From Diadema setosum (lineage: Eukaryota; Echinodermata; Echinoidea; Diadematoida; Diadematidae), in assembly GCF_964275005.1 (NCBI RefSeq), contig NC_092688.1, positions 18,816,403 through 18,880,402 on the forward strand: 64,000 nt of DNA, in the 5' to 3' direction. Both the position numbers and the translations under genes were made by a program. Below are positions 53,461 through 64,000 of this stretch, piece by piece. The notes under the pieces were generated by a model. That model had not been told where the DNA came from. It saw only the letters and a list, made by a program, of their open reading frames with translations, and did not search any database. The number at the start of each line of letters is the position of its first letter. Positions within the stretch are counted from its first letter, which is position 1.

Positions 53461-54535
53461 TGATTAATTTGCAATATTCATACCTCGACATCAAAAGAGT
53501 TTACCAAGCAACATGACTGTTTGATACGGTTTTATGGGGCGCCCTCCCCGTCCAGCACTGGTCATTATGTGATTGAAATTTTGCAAGTCACACTTCTGCA
53601 AAACTCCTGTTGTGCAATAATTATTCTTGAATGTTATGATATTGCAATATTTTATGCGGGTTTTTTTTTTTTGAATATTTCTTTTTTTTTCCTGATCTAC
53701 ATATTTTGTGTGTATTTTACACCTGCATTCATAAAATTGATATTTTATATTTATCATACGATTTATATTGACAATTTCATATTTTGTTTTCAAGACGGTG
53801 TAATTTTTATAACACACATAATCATGTTCTTTTATAATAATGATAATGAGTTGAATGGAGATTATTGTGTGATATTGATTGAGTTTATGTATTCGGATCA
53901 TTATTAGAAAATAATATTAATTGTTATGAGAATAATTGAAATGTGAAATAGACTGTATAAATGAATGTTGTTATGTTTGTATGCTTATTGCACATGTGTG
54001 GGTAGCCCCCTCCCCCTTATATGTATAAGGTTCTTCGGTTTTTGTATAATTTTGACCATTTATCATATACAATATTGTTAAAAAGGTAGTAACGTTAAAA
54101 GATTATATGGATTGAAATGATGATTTTAATAGAAATACAAGATGAAAAAGAAATAGATTCATTATTTTATATTTCTTTGCACATCTCATTCCAAGTATTA
54201 TCTTCTGTCTCTTTCTATCTCTCTTGCTATCTCCTTCCTACCCCTTCTGTGTTTCTCTCTCTCCGTCTCCATACACAAATGTTTAATATCTCTTATGTCA
54301 TCACTGCCCGCCTTATTTTTTCCCCTTTTTTCAGTACATGTATAAACAAAATTTGAAAGTTGTTGGAGAAGTATAATGATTTGTGTATATTTGATATATT
54401 TTAGTCCATAAGTTTGTGTATAAATATGCATATATGTGGGTGACATGAAGATTATGTTTAATTTTTTTCTCGCAGCTCTTTCAATGTGTATGTACAAGCA
54501 TATTTGATTAATTTTGATATTTTGGTCATCAGATG

Positions 54536-54577
<42 letters not shown>

Positions 54578-55082
54578 GTGTAGTTTTATATTTTGATCGA
54601 AGAATGATTGTATCATTATGCATGTTATTAAAAAATGAAATATGATGTTGTACAAAATTCTGCAATTCAGCCATATCCATGGCTGCAAATGAATTTTTGA
54701 ATAAACCAGTAGCAGTAGTATTAGTCTTAGTTACAAGATTGTATAAATGGTTTTGTGCTACTGTGTGTATATTAATGTATTATGTTGTTGGAAAGGAAAT
54801 AAAATGAAATAAAATGTTATAAAAGAAAAACAGAATATTGATACGTGATTAGTCAAGGGTTAGCAGTGAATACTCATTGTACATACTTCCAAAGAAAGGT
54901 AAGGATGAGAAGATTTATCTATCATAATGCAAAATCATTCAGTAAAGAAAATGTGAAAACGTTGGAAAACAATAACATTTCTCCATGGTTACCTTGTAAT
55001 CACTTAATGACAGCACAACGATTGCCTCTTGCTAAAACGACCTGTGCTGTTACATCTAAATAACAAGATCTGTAAAATTGTA
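53461..55082. other. Non-coding AT-rich stretch
   Basis: (TA)n at 54538-54574 and T-rich runs. No frame with a recognised family. Confidence 0.4.
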
Positions 55083-55115
55083 CCATCCTAAAAATGAATG
55101 AATGAAAGAAAGAAA

Positions 55116-55147
<32 letters not shown>

Positions 55148-56428
55148 GGATAGAGCAAAGTGTCAGGATACGAGATGTCAAAGGATTATTGATAAAACAA
55201 CAACAGTACTTTAACATACACCAGAAACATAATGCTTCACACACCCATGAAAATAGCTTTTGTAACAAATGAAGAGTGACCCTTTTGTCTTTAATGCGCG
55301 CTAACTGGTGGATGGCTGTACAGATAATTCTCATTTTCACACAGAAAAAGTCAATACTTGAACTAATGCACCTGCTGAATGATTTTTTTCTCAAAACTTC
55401 ATCGTTAATAATCATGTTACGCAATCCTTTTCAGGAATTACTTTACATTAGTGTGTGTGGTAGAGTTTTAGAACTTATGGAGAAAGAAAGAGACAGAGAG
55501 AACAAGAAAGATGCAGTTTTAAGAGAAGGAGAGAAATTTCCGTCTTAAGTTGCATAGGATAGAAATTTCAAATGCAATGTTCATCTTGTTATTCAATGTG
55601 CCTGCATGGTTGGTGATCACTAGCGAGGATCACTAGCGGGTTCACCATCCGAAGCTGAGGCGATGGCACCAGGTGTACACGACTCCATCACTGGAGACAT
55701 GTAAAATTATCTGATGTTATTTGTGTTCTATTCACAATGCAAATTTTATCGTATTTCTGGAATCAGTATTTCCATCTTATCATGACCTAGCTGTCCGTTG
55801 ACCCGGTCAGCTTACGGCGTGACTCATGCCGATGAAAAGAGAATATCAGTTGCCTGACTGTTTCCAAATTATAGATTCATCACCGTCTGGTAGATGGAGT
55901 TGTATGGAAGTGAAGTTAACTTTGATAATAGAAGCTGTGGTTGGAAAAGAGGAAGATTTTGGATATAAAACAAGGGGGAATGGATTTGGTAGTGGAGTAA
56001 AAGTATAGTAACGTATATATTTGTACATGTAGTGACAAACTCTATCATTGTTTTGGCAAACAAAGCAGCATTGAAATATTAGTATAGTGATAAAAACTTC
56101 CAGCCAATTACTGTGCCCCACTCTTCATTTTTTGCCCTCCTTACAACCCCCAAATGTCGCTTCCCTCTTTAATCCTCCTCTTTCTAGGCTCTTCTTCTGC
56201 CAAGCAACGATATGGTGTCACGGCAAACCTTTCTCCCTTATTTTCTTCACCATTCAAACCCTCAAGTAACACATAATAGTGTAGTACTATAGTAGTTAGA
56301 AAAGGTATAGGAGATGGTAGTAGCAACAGTAGTAGTAGTAGTAGCAGTAGTAGTAGTAGTTGTAATAGTAGTAGTAGTAGTAGCAGTAGTTGTTGTTGTT
56401 GTTGTAATAGTAGTAGTAGTAGTTGTAA

Positions 56429-56473
<45 letters not shown>

Positions 56474-56526
56474 GAGTAGTAGCAGTAGTAGTAGTAGTAG
56501 TGTGGTAGTAGGCCCTAGCAGTAGTG

Positions 56527-56559
<33 letters not shown>

Positions 56560-56581
56560 TAGTACTAGTAGTAGTAGGCCC

Positions 56582-56621
<40 letters not shown>

Positions 56622-56768
56622 TGTAGTAGTAGTAGTAGTAGTAGTAGTAGTATAGTAGTAGTAGTAGTAGTAATAATAGGTCAATCTGTGGTTGAATAGT
56701 TCATGATTATCACAATAGTGCAGTACTATAAGTAGTTAGCAGAAGTAGTAGAGGCAGTGAGATGATAG
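55083..56768. repeat. Copy C of the 1.7-kb repeat (tandem with copy D)
   Basis: Starts ACCATCCTAAAAATGAATGA followed by (GAAA)n. It passes the TCAATGTGCCTGCATGG phrase at 55593 and ends in (GTA)n of about 370 bp (56318-56685). The next copy starts at 56769 with the same words, a period of about 1685 bp. Confidence 0.85.
56318..56685. repeat. (GTA)n microsatellite, about 370 bp
   Basis: Mostly AGT units with GTT, AAT and CCTAGCAGT interruptions. Open frames over it (poly-Val, poly-Ser) are artefacts. Confidence 0.9.
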
Positions 56769-56793
56769 TACCATCCTAAAAAAGAACGAATAA

Positions 56794-56837
<44 letters not shown>

Positions 56838-57800
56838 AAAGTGTCAGGATACGAGGGGTCAAAGCATTCATTATGAAAAAAACAACAGCGCTTTAACATA
56901 CACCAGAAACAAAATGTTTCACATACTCCTGGAAATAATTTTTGTAACATATTATGAAGAGCGACCATTTTGTCTTTAATGCGTGATCATTCGTGGATGG
57001 CTGTACAGATAATTTTCATTTTCACACAGAAATAGTCAATACTTGAACTAATGCTCCTGCTAAATGATTTTTCTCAAAACTTCATCGTTAATAATCATGT
57101 TACGCAATCCTTATATGGAGTTACTTTACATTAGTGTGTGTGGGTAGAGTTTTAGAACATATGGAGATAGAAAGAGACAAAGAGAACAAGAAAGATGCAG
57201 TTTAAAGAGAAAGAAAGAAATTTCCGTCTTTAGTTACAAAGATAGAATTTAGAATGTAATGTTCATCTTGTTATTCAATGTACCTGCATGGTTGGTGATC
57301 ACTAGTGAGGATCACTAGCGGGTTCACCATCCGAAGCAGAGGCGATGGCACCAGCGGCAGGTGTACACGACTCCATCACTGGAGACGTGTAAAATCATCT
57401 GATGTTATTTGTATTCTATTCACAATGCAAATTTTATCATATTTCTGGAATCAGTATTTTCATCTTATCATGACCTAGCTGTCCCTTTGACCAAAGGCAG
57501 CTTACCGCGTGACCCATGCAGAAGAAAAGAGAGTAGCAGTTGCCTGACTGTTTCCAAAACGTATGTCAAGTTACAGTTTCATCGAAGTCTGGTAGGAGTT
57601 GTATGGACGTAAAGATATTGGTAATAGAAGCTGTGGTTGGAATAGAGGAAGGTGTTGGATGTAAGACCAGTACAAGTGGATGTGGTAGTGGAGCAATAGA
57701 AGTTGTGCATGGTATAATAGTTCATGTAATGATAAACCTTATTATTGTAAGTAAAAACAAAAAAAAAATTATGGCTTCGAGAGAGTGTAAACGCGTTGAT
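56769..57800. repeat. Copy D of the 1.7-kb repeat (shortened)
   Basis: ACCATCCTAAAAAAGAACGA plus (GAAA)n, AACTTCATCGTTAATAATCA, GTGTGTGTGGGTAGAGTTTT at 57134 and the TCAATG-TACCTGCATGG phrase at 57277. The (GTA)n tract is missing and the text fades near 57750. Confidence 0.82.
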
Positions 57801-57854
57801 TATATCAATGAAGCACTCATTAACAAAGAACATATTATTAAAGACATAAAGGCT

Positions 57855-58020
57855 CCTAGTACAGCCTTTGACACCATTTTTGTCATATTATACTGATAAA
57901 GTTTAGTGATTTCGGCGTCAGAGGCACAGCACTCTCATGGGTCAAAAACTTACTTATTTGACCGCAACCGTTTAAAATGAAAGCAGACAGTCCACTCATT
58001 CTGTTTGCTCCACTGTAGAC
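57855..58020 (+). pseudogene. Decayed LINE reverse-transcriptase fragment
   Basis: STAFDTIF, then in the next frame ILIKFSDFGVRGTALSWVKN. This is the 'lstAFDTidH.iLl.rL..fGvrGtaLsWf.sYL' block of CR1/Rex-type RT. It is cut off on the right by a palindromic element at about 58030. Confidence 0.75.
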
Positions 58021-58029
58021 CAACTGGCC

Positions 58030-58395
58030 CGAATTCACGAAGGTGGTACAAATGAGAAACCATGGTTTAAACCATGGACAAAAGCCATGGAACGCCAAGT
58101 GTCGCATGGAATATTTCGTTATGAAATCAGTCATTTTCGTCGATGAAATGATCATTTTGTAACAAAATGACAACATTTTGTAACTAAATGAACATTTCGT
58201 CCACGAAATGATACTTTCGTTGCTATCTCGCAAAAAGTTAAAAGCCCAATTCTCATCTCCACCAATACTGTACTATCCCTTTAACGAAACGGTCATTTTG
58301 TCGACGAAATGACCAATTTCGTAATGAAATATTCCGTACTAACACTTGGCGCTCCATGGTTTTTGGCCATGGTTTAAAGCATGGTTTGATGTAAA
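58030..58395. mobile_element. ATTTCGT palindromic MITE
   Basis: CCATGGTTTAAACCATGG, AAAAGCCATGGAACGCCAAGTG on the left mirrors CACTTGGCGCTCCATGG TTTTTGGCCATGGTTTAAAG on the right. The middle is full of ATTTCGT/ACGAAAT units, for example CATTTTGTCGACGAAATGA. It may start at GGCCCGAATTCACGAAGGTG. Confidence 0.7.
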
Positions 58396-59060
58396 TGTGT
58401 ACGTCAGTTGTATCACAAAACAACCATGTAAAAATTTGGCTATGAAGCCTAAAATATCAGGATATATCACTATATTTCTCAATAAACCATAACTGTAGAC
58501 GGTTTAATCTAGAAAGTTTCTTATTGCATGCATAACTATTATTCACATTCTGTATATCTAACAATACTTTACATTAATCTTTTGATCTAAATATTTACAT
58601 TAGTTATTCGTATCCCGAACTCACATTTTAGAACTATTTGACGTACTAAAACTGGGTTTTTGCTTCATCTGCAAATGGTAAATTATGCCTTTAAAGAGTA
58701 CGTTATGCCCTTGACTGGTAGCTGGTTCACAAGGTTGTGAACGTGACAACCATCACTTCAGGTTTGCTTATTCAACAGTTTGGGAAACTTTCCTATCACT
58801 TGCTAAGCTAAGAAAAGAAACTTGTAAATAAATACATAATTTCGCCAAGTCATGTCGTACTTCGTCCGAAGAAAGGTCGGTATAATTTACATATTTCCTT
58901 GTCTTCAAATTAAGTCACGATGTTAGCATGTGATTGTTCCTTATCATTCAATATACATGCCCAGATATTAGCCAATGAAATTTGAGTATCTGACTTGAAG
59001 TGTTTGTATTGTGGCGCGCCGTTTGGGAACAGGACATCTTGCCACGGCTGCATCAAAAAG
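58396..59060. other. Upstream region of the subtilase gene
   Basis: No exon seen. It leads into the TATA box at 59061. Confidence 0.4.
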
Positions 59061-59067
59061 TATAAAT
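59061..59067 (+). promoter_or_regulatory. TATA box of the proteinase-K-like gene
   Basis: TATAAATA. An initiator-like TTCATCA lies with its A at 59092, 31 nt downstream, which is the normal spacing. The gene's first exon follows. Confidence 0.65.
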
Positions 59068-59091
59068 ATTGCCATCTGACGGCAGCTCTTC

Positions 59092-59205
59092 ATCAGATCT
59101 GCCTTGAAGATCGCCCTCTACTGACCTCTTGAAGAGTCTTCTCGACACCAGCTCAACCAGTTCGTCACCAGCTCAACCAGTTTGTCACCAGCTCAACGTT
59201 GCAAG
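59092..59205 (+). other. Non-coding exon 1 with 20-nt tandem repeats
   Basis: Contains CACCAGCTCAACCAGTTCGT, then the same with TTTGT, then a partial third copy, right before the splice donor. No ATG in a useful context. Confidence 0.6.
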
Positions 59206-59854
59206 GTGAGTCTTCACGAGGTGAGCTTCCCTTTCCGCATTGAAACTGCTATCATATTAGGAAATGACGAGGTGCTATTAATTCACAATAGAGACAATCC
59301 AACTTTTCTCGCAAATGTGAATAGACTACTCAGCATCTCTAATATCTTCAAATATCACCAGTTACTAATGCTGAATACTATTTCTCTGAAAAAGAAATCT
59401 TACTAAGACCTAACAAGCAAAACGTATACAAATGTTTGCTAGTTTCCTTTTCGTGAAGATGTGCCTATCATTCCGCTCGACCATAAAGTGATATCGATGT
59501 AAAGCGCTGTGAAACCACTAAATAGTTCGTAAGAGCGCTGTACCAAATATATTATCAGTACATATAAGCGGAACAGGCAATCCAACTTTAGCTATGGAGA
59601 GCACAATGTTTGTTGTGAGGACACAAGAACTCTTCTTTTTTTCTATTGTACCTAATTACATTGACAAATATCATAATATACATGGCATGTCTGAGCACAT
59701 ATACTTAAGAAACAATAACAAATTGCACTTTTCCAAGTTCGCGTGTTATCCTGAAGGAACATTGAATATCTCACGGAATGGATGATATCTGTCCATGATG
59801 AAATAGTACCCTTCCAAATTTTGATATCCTTTGTGTGTGTGTATGTGTGTGTGA

Positions 59855-59902
<48 letters not shown>

Positions 59903-61503
59903 TATCCACTATATACGTCGAAGTTAAGCAATCAGTTGAAATAAAACATAGCTCGACGCAAGAATTTCATAAATTTGAACATAATATAAGAAAAAGCCGT
60001 ACGCGCTGCATTCATCATTCATGGGCAGAGTCTCACAGGGGAATTTATCCCAATCGTTATCACTTTTATTCACTGAATACAGATGAATGACACATGGAGC
60101 TAAATATTGGTTGATTCCTTGTCATCCACTCAAAGTTTTAATATGTCCACTATGAAAAAAAAAAACAGTCGGATCCATCGTATCTCTGCGAATCCCTACG
60201 AACAGTATAGGGAATATAACGAACCTGAAACATGTTATAAACGATTAACAACGGATGCCAACGTATCTTCGAATTTTCGTACTCGTTGGGCATTCGTTGG
60301 CTAGTATGTGACACGGAAACCGTAAACCTCTCTCCCTCAGCTCCTTCCGTCTGCCCCCCCCCATGCCATCCAACCTTTCTTCTACTTCTCTTTCTCTCTT
60401 GACTTGTGCAGACATCATGTTGACCTTCTTTGCAATCCTCCTCGTGGCAGCCGCCTCGGCCGAGCTCGCCCCGTTGTACCGCAACTCAGAGCCTATCCCA
60501 GGCAAATACCTCATCAAGATCAGGGTAACTTTGAAGAACTTAGTCCTCAGTTGATTAGTGCTAATCTATGCTAATTAATTTAAACTAATTTAATATTGTA
60601 GTACACTAAATTGATATTAATTGATACTTGATTTCATGCTTCAAGGATACGAGTCTCAGATTTCTTCTCAGAAAATTTGACAAAATATTATGTTTCTTCC
60701 TCCGTGAAACAATTAAACGCATTTAACTGAAAAGATTCGACACCGTCCCTAAAAGAGTAGTAACACTTACATCAAGTATTCAATGTGACTGACGAGATTA
60801 TCGCTATCTTCAAAGAACCATCATTTTCAGCAGAACTATAGCACAATTCTGAAGCTGCAAAATTGGCGTGTATTAATCAACACTAGTCTTATGAAGCGAT
60901 CTATTATGTGATAGCCTCAACTGTCATGACTGTCCTTTGTCAGAGGAAACGTCATTTCCCCCATTCAGTTGAAATATAATACCTCAGAAGTGAGGATTGG
61001 TTTGTTGCAATGAAACTTCACGGTGCAACTAGTCAGTAACACTTCGTTGAATCATGTGCATTTTGTCCAGAAGTTGATTAATGAGTGGAGTAAATAATCT
61101 GACGTGTCATTGTCTGGAAACGCACCCAGGACGAGTACAACCTCGATGAGATCGCCTCTACTGTTCGCATCTCTGGTGGGCGTGTCGGAAACATTTGGCG
61201 TCACGTCGTGCATGGATTCGCGGCCGATTTGGAGGATCGTATCCTAGAATTTGTGAGTGCATTCTATTTCTTTCGAGGGAACTTGCATTTTTACCCTTGG
61301 AAATGAATGACCAATGACCAATGACTATTCCATGTCTTTGGAAATCTCTACCGATTTCACTTCGGACTTGTAACAACCTCGATACCTTCAAATCAGGACA
61401 GAAGACCCAGCAACTTTATCAATAATGTGTGACACATTGTGGGAGTCTGTCGCGTTTGAATGTTCTACAGACAAGTGACGCCTGAACAATAATAATGATA
61501 ACG

Positions 61504-61564
<61 letters not shown>

Positions 61565-62116
61565 TAATAATAATAATAATAATAATGACAATAATAATGA
61601 TAATAATAATAATACTAATAGAAATGATATTATTAATAATGATAATAATATAAAATAATGCTTTATCATAATTATTATTATTGTTATTTCAATACCGTTT
61701 ATCATCATTACCTTGACCATTCTCATAATTCCTAACTGGATTAAGGACTAAGTCCGGCTGACAAAATCCGTACTGAAATTCATAGATCTTCCCGTGTTGC
61801 ATAGACAAATTTTGTACCCCCATTTCACAGAGATTTTCTCTCATCGGTCTTTCATCGGAAGCAAAGTTTATCGCTTCCGATCACCAGCCGAAGTGAGATC
61901 ACAGTTCGATGAATGCGACTTGTGTTTGTCGACTATCAGGCCAGCGTCAGATATGTCGGGCGGTGATCCGAGGAGGCAAGATCGTCCTATGAAGATCACG
62001 TGCCGTACGTCTGACATTCACCTGATAGTTGACCAACCAATTCGGATTCATCAGACTGAAATCCGATTCACTTCGGTGGGTGGTCGGAAGCAACAACCTT
62101 TGTTTCCGATAGTGGC

Positions 62117-62157
<41 letters not shown>

Positions 62158-63171
62158 ATGGAATGGGTGTATGACCGCACACAGTGGACGGCGCTTTTTC
62201 TCGACATTCCACCTTCTATAAAAATTGTTCAGGTATCATCTTACATTCCAGCTTTCGCTGCTGAAACATTTTGCCTTTCTTTTTTGTGTTTTGAATTGTT
62301 TTTCTAAGTCCGATAACATGTTGCTGCAATGAACAGTGATGGTGATTTCTGCTTTGCCTTTAGAGCATTGAAATAATGTCCTCAGAAAAAAAAAAATGAT
62401 AGTCTTTATTCAAGAAGGACCAAACATTAAAAAAGAACCCAAAACAAACAAACAAACAAACCAACAAACAAATAAATAAATAAAAAAAACACCATGTTCC
62501 CAGGGGCCACGGCAGTCAGTCAAATTTCAGTCCACCGTGAACAAAACTCGGGATGGACGTGAGACAACGCGATGGGTGGGATGGGCACACGTGACAAGTC
62601 GTGGTTGGTGGATTTTGTGTCGGATTTTGTCAAAAAAAAAAATGTCATGACAGTCAATAGGCTGTGCAAATGAGAAACCTTGTAGGTCGTAATAAAACGG
62701 AGCGAACGCAACAAAGCGTGACAGTACATGATAGGAGGCTGTACGGAGTGAGACGGGACAGAAAATACTGTGTTAGTCTAGCCAGACCAGACGTCTGATA
62801 GCTATACGTTCAACGAAACGAGGAATGGAATTATGTTTCGCGCAAACGTGACCGCCGAGGACATGGAGTAAACGTATTTTAGTGGCTACGTACTAAATGG
62901 TGGTTGGTGTTTGGTGTTTAGTAGGGAATGCCTGTCCGCCAAGGTTCATTGTGACCCGAGTCCTTTTCTTCCGCGTTTTGTGGTATTACGTTGGACACGT
63001 GCTAGACACAATGTTGACACTTCCATCCTGTATAACCCTTTCTGTAGGTTCGGAGTCTGCCTGCCGTCGAGTACGTGGAAGAGGATGGGGTGTACCGTAC
63101 TCAGGTCACGTGGGGTCTTGACCGTATCGATCAGAGGGACAAGTCTTTGGACAACAACTACAGCCCACGAG
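59092..63171 (+). CDS. Proteinase-K-like subtilase (S8) gene, 5' part; continues beyond the window
   Basis: Exon 1 (about 59092-59205) is non-coding and ends GCAAG/gtgagt. Exon 2 (60412-60524) has the ATG at 60417 and encodes a signal peptide (MLTFFAILLVAAASA) plus the start of an inhibitor-I9 propeptide (PIPGKYLIKIR). Exon 3 (61130-61252) encodes the rest of the I9 fold (VVHGFAADLEDRILEF). Exon 4 (63048-63171) ends the propeptide (VRSLPAVEYVEEDG) and begins the mature enzyme (TWGLDRIDQRDKSLDNNYSP), the characteristic N-terminus of proteinase K/aqualysin-type peptidases. That gives 118 residues plus one base in the window; the Asp-His-Ser triad would be in later exons. All four donors and three acceptors are GT-AG, with phases 0, 0 and 1. 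It is a secreted serine endopeptidase by family. Confidence 0.9.
59827..59901. repeat. (GT)n microsatellite in subtilase intron 1
   Basis: About 30 GT units with GTGAGTGA and GTATGT interruptions. Confidence 0.92.
60412..60524 (+). CDS. Subtilase gene, exon 2 (signal peptide)
   Basis: Acceptor ttgtgcag, ATG at 60417-60419 (CATCATGT context), 36 codons, donor gtaact. Ends in phase 0. Confidence 0.88.
61130..61252 (+). CDS. Subtilase gene, exon 3 (I9 propeptide)
   Basis: Acceptor cacccag, 41 codons (DEYNLDEIASTVRISGG, then WRHVVHGFAADL), donor gtgagt, phase 0. HGFAA is a hallmark of the I9 propeptide. Confidence 0.88.
61487..61660. repeat. (AAT)n microsatellite in subtilase intron 3
   Basis: About 45 mostly AAT units with GATAAT interruptions; a further ATT-rich patch follows to 61690. 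Confidence 0.92.
61843..62114. mobile_element. CGGAAGCAA inverted-repeat MITE in subtilase intron 3
   Basis: TCGGAAGCAAAGTTTATCGC with CACCAGCCGAAGTGAGATC on the left mirrors GATTCACTTCGGTGGGTGGTC and TTTGTTTCCGATAG on the right. It is followed directly by a (GA)n run (62119-62153). Confidence 0.6.
63048..63171 (+). CDS. Subtilase gene, exon 4 (start of peptidase)
   Basis: Acceptor ttctgtag, 41 codons plus one base, donor gtactc. Propeptide end VEYVEEDG and mature-enzyme WGLDRIDQRD are both clear. Confidence 0.9.
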
Positions 63172-64000
63172 GTACTCAACTTGACCTAGCATTCTTTCCA
63201 GGCTAGCAGATATAAAGCATGATTATCATCTGTCACGATTGCGCAACATCTTTGTCGTGCTTGTAGATTTCAAATTATTTTTTTGGTGCTTTGTTGTCAT
63301 AGGGTGGAGATAAAGGGAACCTGATGCATGCATAAGTTTCAACTTAGAATACTCGCATCGGCAAGAATTAATTTAATTGTAGTAGGTCCCTATTCTCCCA
63401 GAAAGATAAACTCCCAAAACTAAAAAGATGCGCTACATCACATTCAATGCAGATGTGTAGGCATGGATTTTGTGACAATCTATGTAGGTTTTGCGTACAG
63501 TGGTTAGTCTAAAACCAGCATGGATGCAAAATCCCCCAAACTTCTTTTATCTATGTGTTGCTTGAAGATTATAGAGATTTTAAGGCTGTTATTGATCAAA
63601 GGGTAGGCTTTCTCATTATTTTAGCAATAAATATATAGCGAGACTTCTGTGGGAACAAGGAACAAGGTGTATGGATACTTATTATCCTTCAGACTATCAT
63701 GGATCGTGTATGATGATGTGATTTGCCAACGTTTTCCTTATGTAATTTGTAATCATTCTGTCTAAATTATTATCTATAATAAAGCTACATGGGTATAATT
63801 TGCAATGTGTATAAATACAAACGTGTGTGTGAATGTGTTTGTGTATGTACCAACGGCGTAAATCCATACTGAGGAGTGGGGGGGATGATCGGCGATAGTC
63901 ACCATCACCACGATTACAAGCCCATAACCGAACCGGCGCAGCCTTGAGGGGGACGGGGGGTGAGAGAAGCTTGGTACCCCCCCCCCCCCCCCCACACACA
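63172..64000. other. Intron 4 of the subtilase gene, to the window end
   Basis: I looked for the catalytic-Asp exon (a DTG motif after an acceptor) and saw none. A repeat-like G-rich segment and a C homopolymer (about 63978-63994) close the window. Confidence 0.5.

Noticed and set aside
53491..53907. Overlapping frames of 128 and 136 codons on opposite strands
   Set aside because: AT-rich low-complexity translation with no domain or splice signals that fit.
56314..56699. Poly-Val and poly-Ser frames
   Set aside because: Translation of a (GTA)n tract.
61388..61726. Leu-rich 112-codon minus-strand frame
   Set aside because: Translation of an (AAT)n tract in an intron.

Overview
The window is animal (metazoan) genomic DNA. 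It is AT-rich, has intron-split genes with GT-AG boundaries, many microsatellites and very dense small inverted-repeat transposons, and it carries a Ty3/gypsy element plus non-LTR retrotransposons. The repeat style (short CGCGAA-rich MITEs with TACTGTA ends, TTCGTTATTCCGAAGG arrays, long foldback inverted repeats) and the gene content (a CG3556/transcobalamin-like protein and a proteinase-K-like S8 peptidase) suggest a marine deuterostome. A sea urchin or other echinoderm is my best guess, but it is an inference.

Region 1 (about 2.0-12.9 kb, minus strand) holds one gene I could assemble completely. Eight coding exons join in phase into a secreted protein of 450 residues of the cobalamin-binding intrinsic factor/transcobalamin family (CG3556-like). 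It has a signal peptide, an alpha-helical repeat region and a small C-terminal beta domain. One intron uses a GC donor. The introns are packed with MITEs: a 90-bp TTAACCC family, CGCGAA elements, a TATAACGAA element and a 516-bp TIR element.

Region 2 (13-16.9 kb) is non-coding: a decayed LINE reverse-transcriptase tail, a hAT-like MITE and GC-rich palindromic elements. Region 3 (about 16.9-25.5 kb) is one very large inverted repeat. Its two arms of about 3.5-4 kb surround a spacer of about 1 kb crowded with ACGT tetranucleotides. The arms contain a nested TIR element and a TTCGTTATTCCGAAGG-type array. It looks like a giant foldback element.

Region 4 (27.0-36.7 kb, plus strand) is a Ty3/gypsy LTR retrotransposon. 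It has a 5' LTR, a tRNA-Leu primer-binding site, a leader with tandem repeats, a broken gag, a protease with a small frame break, and a long intact RT-RNase H-integrase frame. Overlapping the end of pol is a third frame encoding two C2H2 zinc fingers and an SR/proline-rich tail. Only about 65 bp of a 3' LTR is recognisable. Degenerate satellite copies with CCATCTTGAA/TTCAAGATGG palindromes flank it.

Region 5 (38.5-58.4 kb) is intergenic: a pogo-like MITE, TIR elements and long (GTA)n tracts. It also has a 1.68-kb tandem duplication, one older copy of which is split by a 4-kb CR1-like LINE, and another decayed LINE fragment. Region 6 (59.06-64 kb, plus strand) is the 5' end of a proteinase-K-like subtilase gene. 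It shows a TATA box, a non-coding first exon, a signal-peptide exon, two propeptide exons and the start of the peptidase domain. The catalytic exons lie beyond the window.
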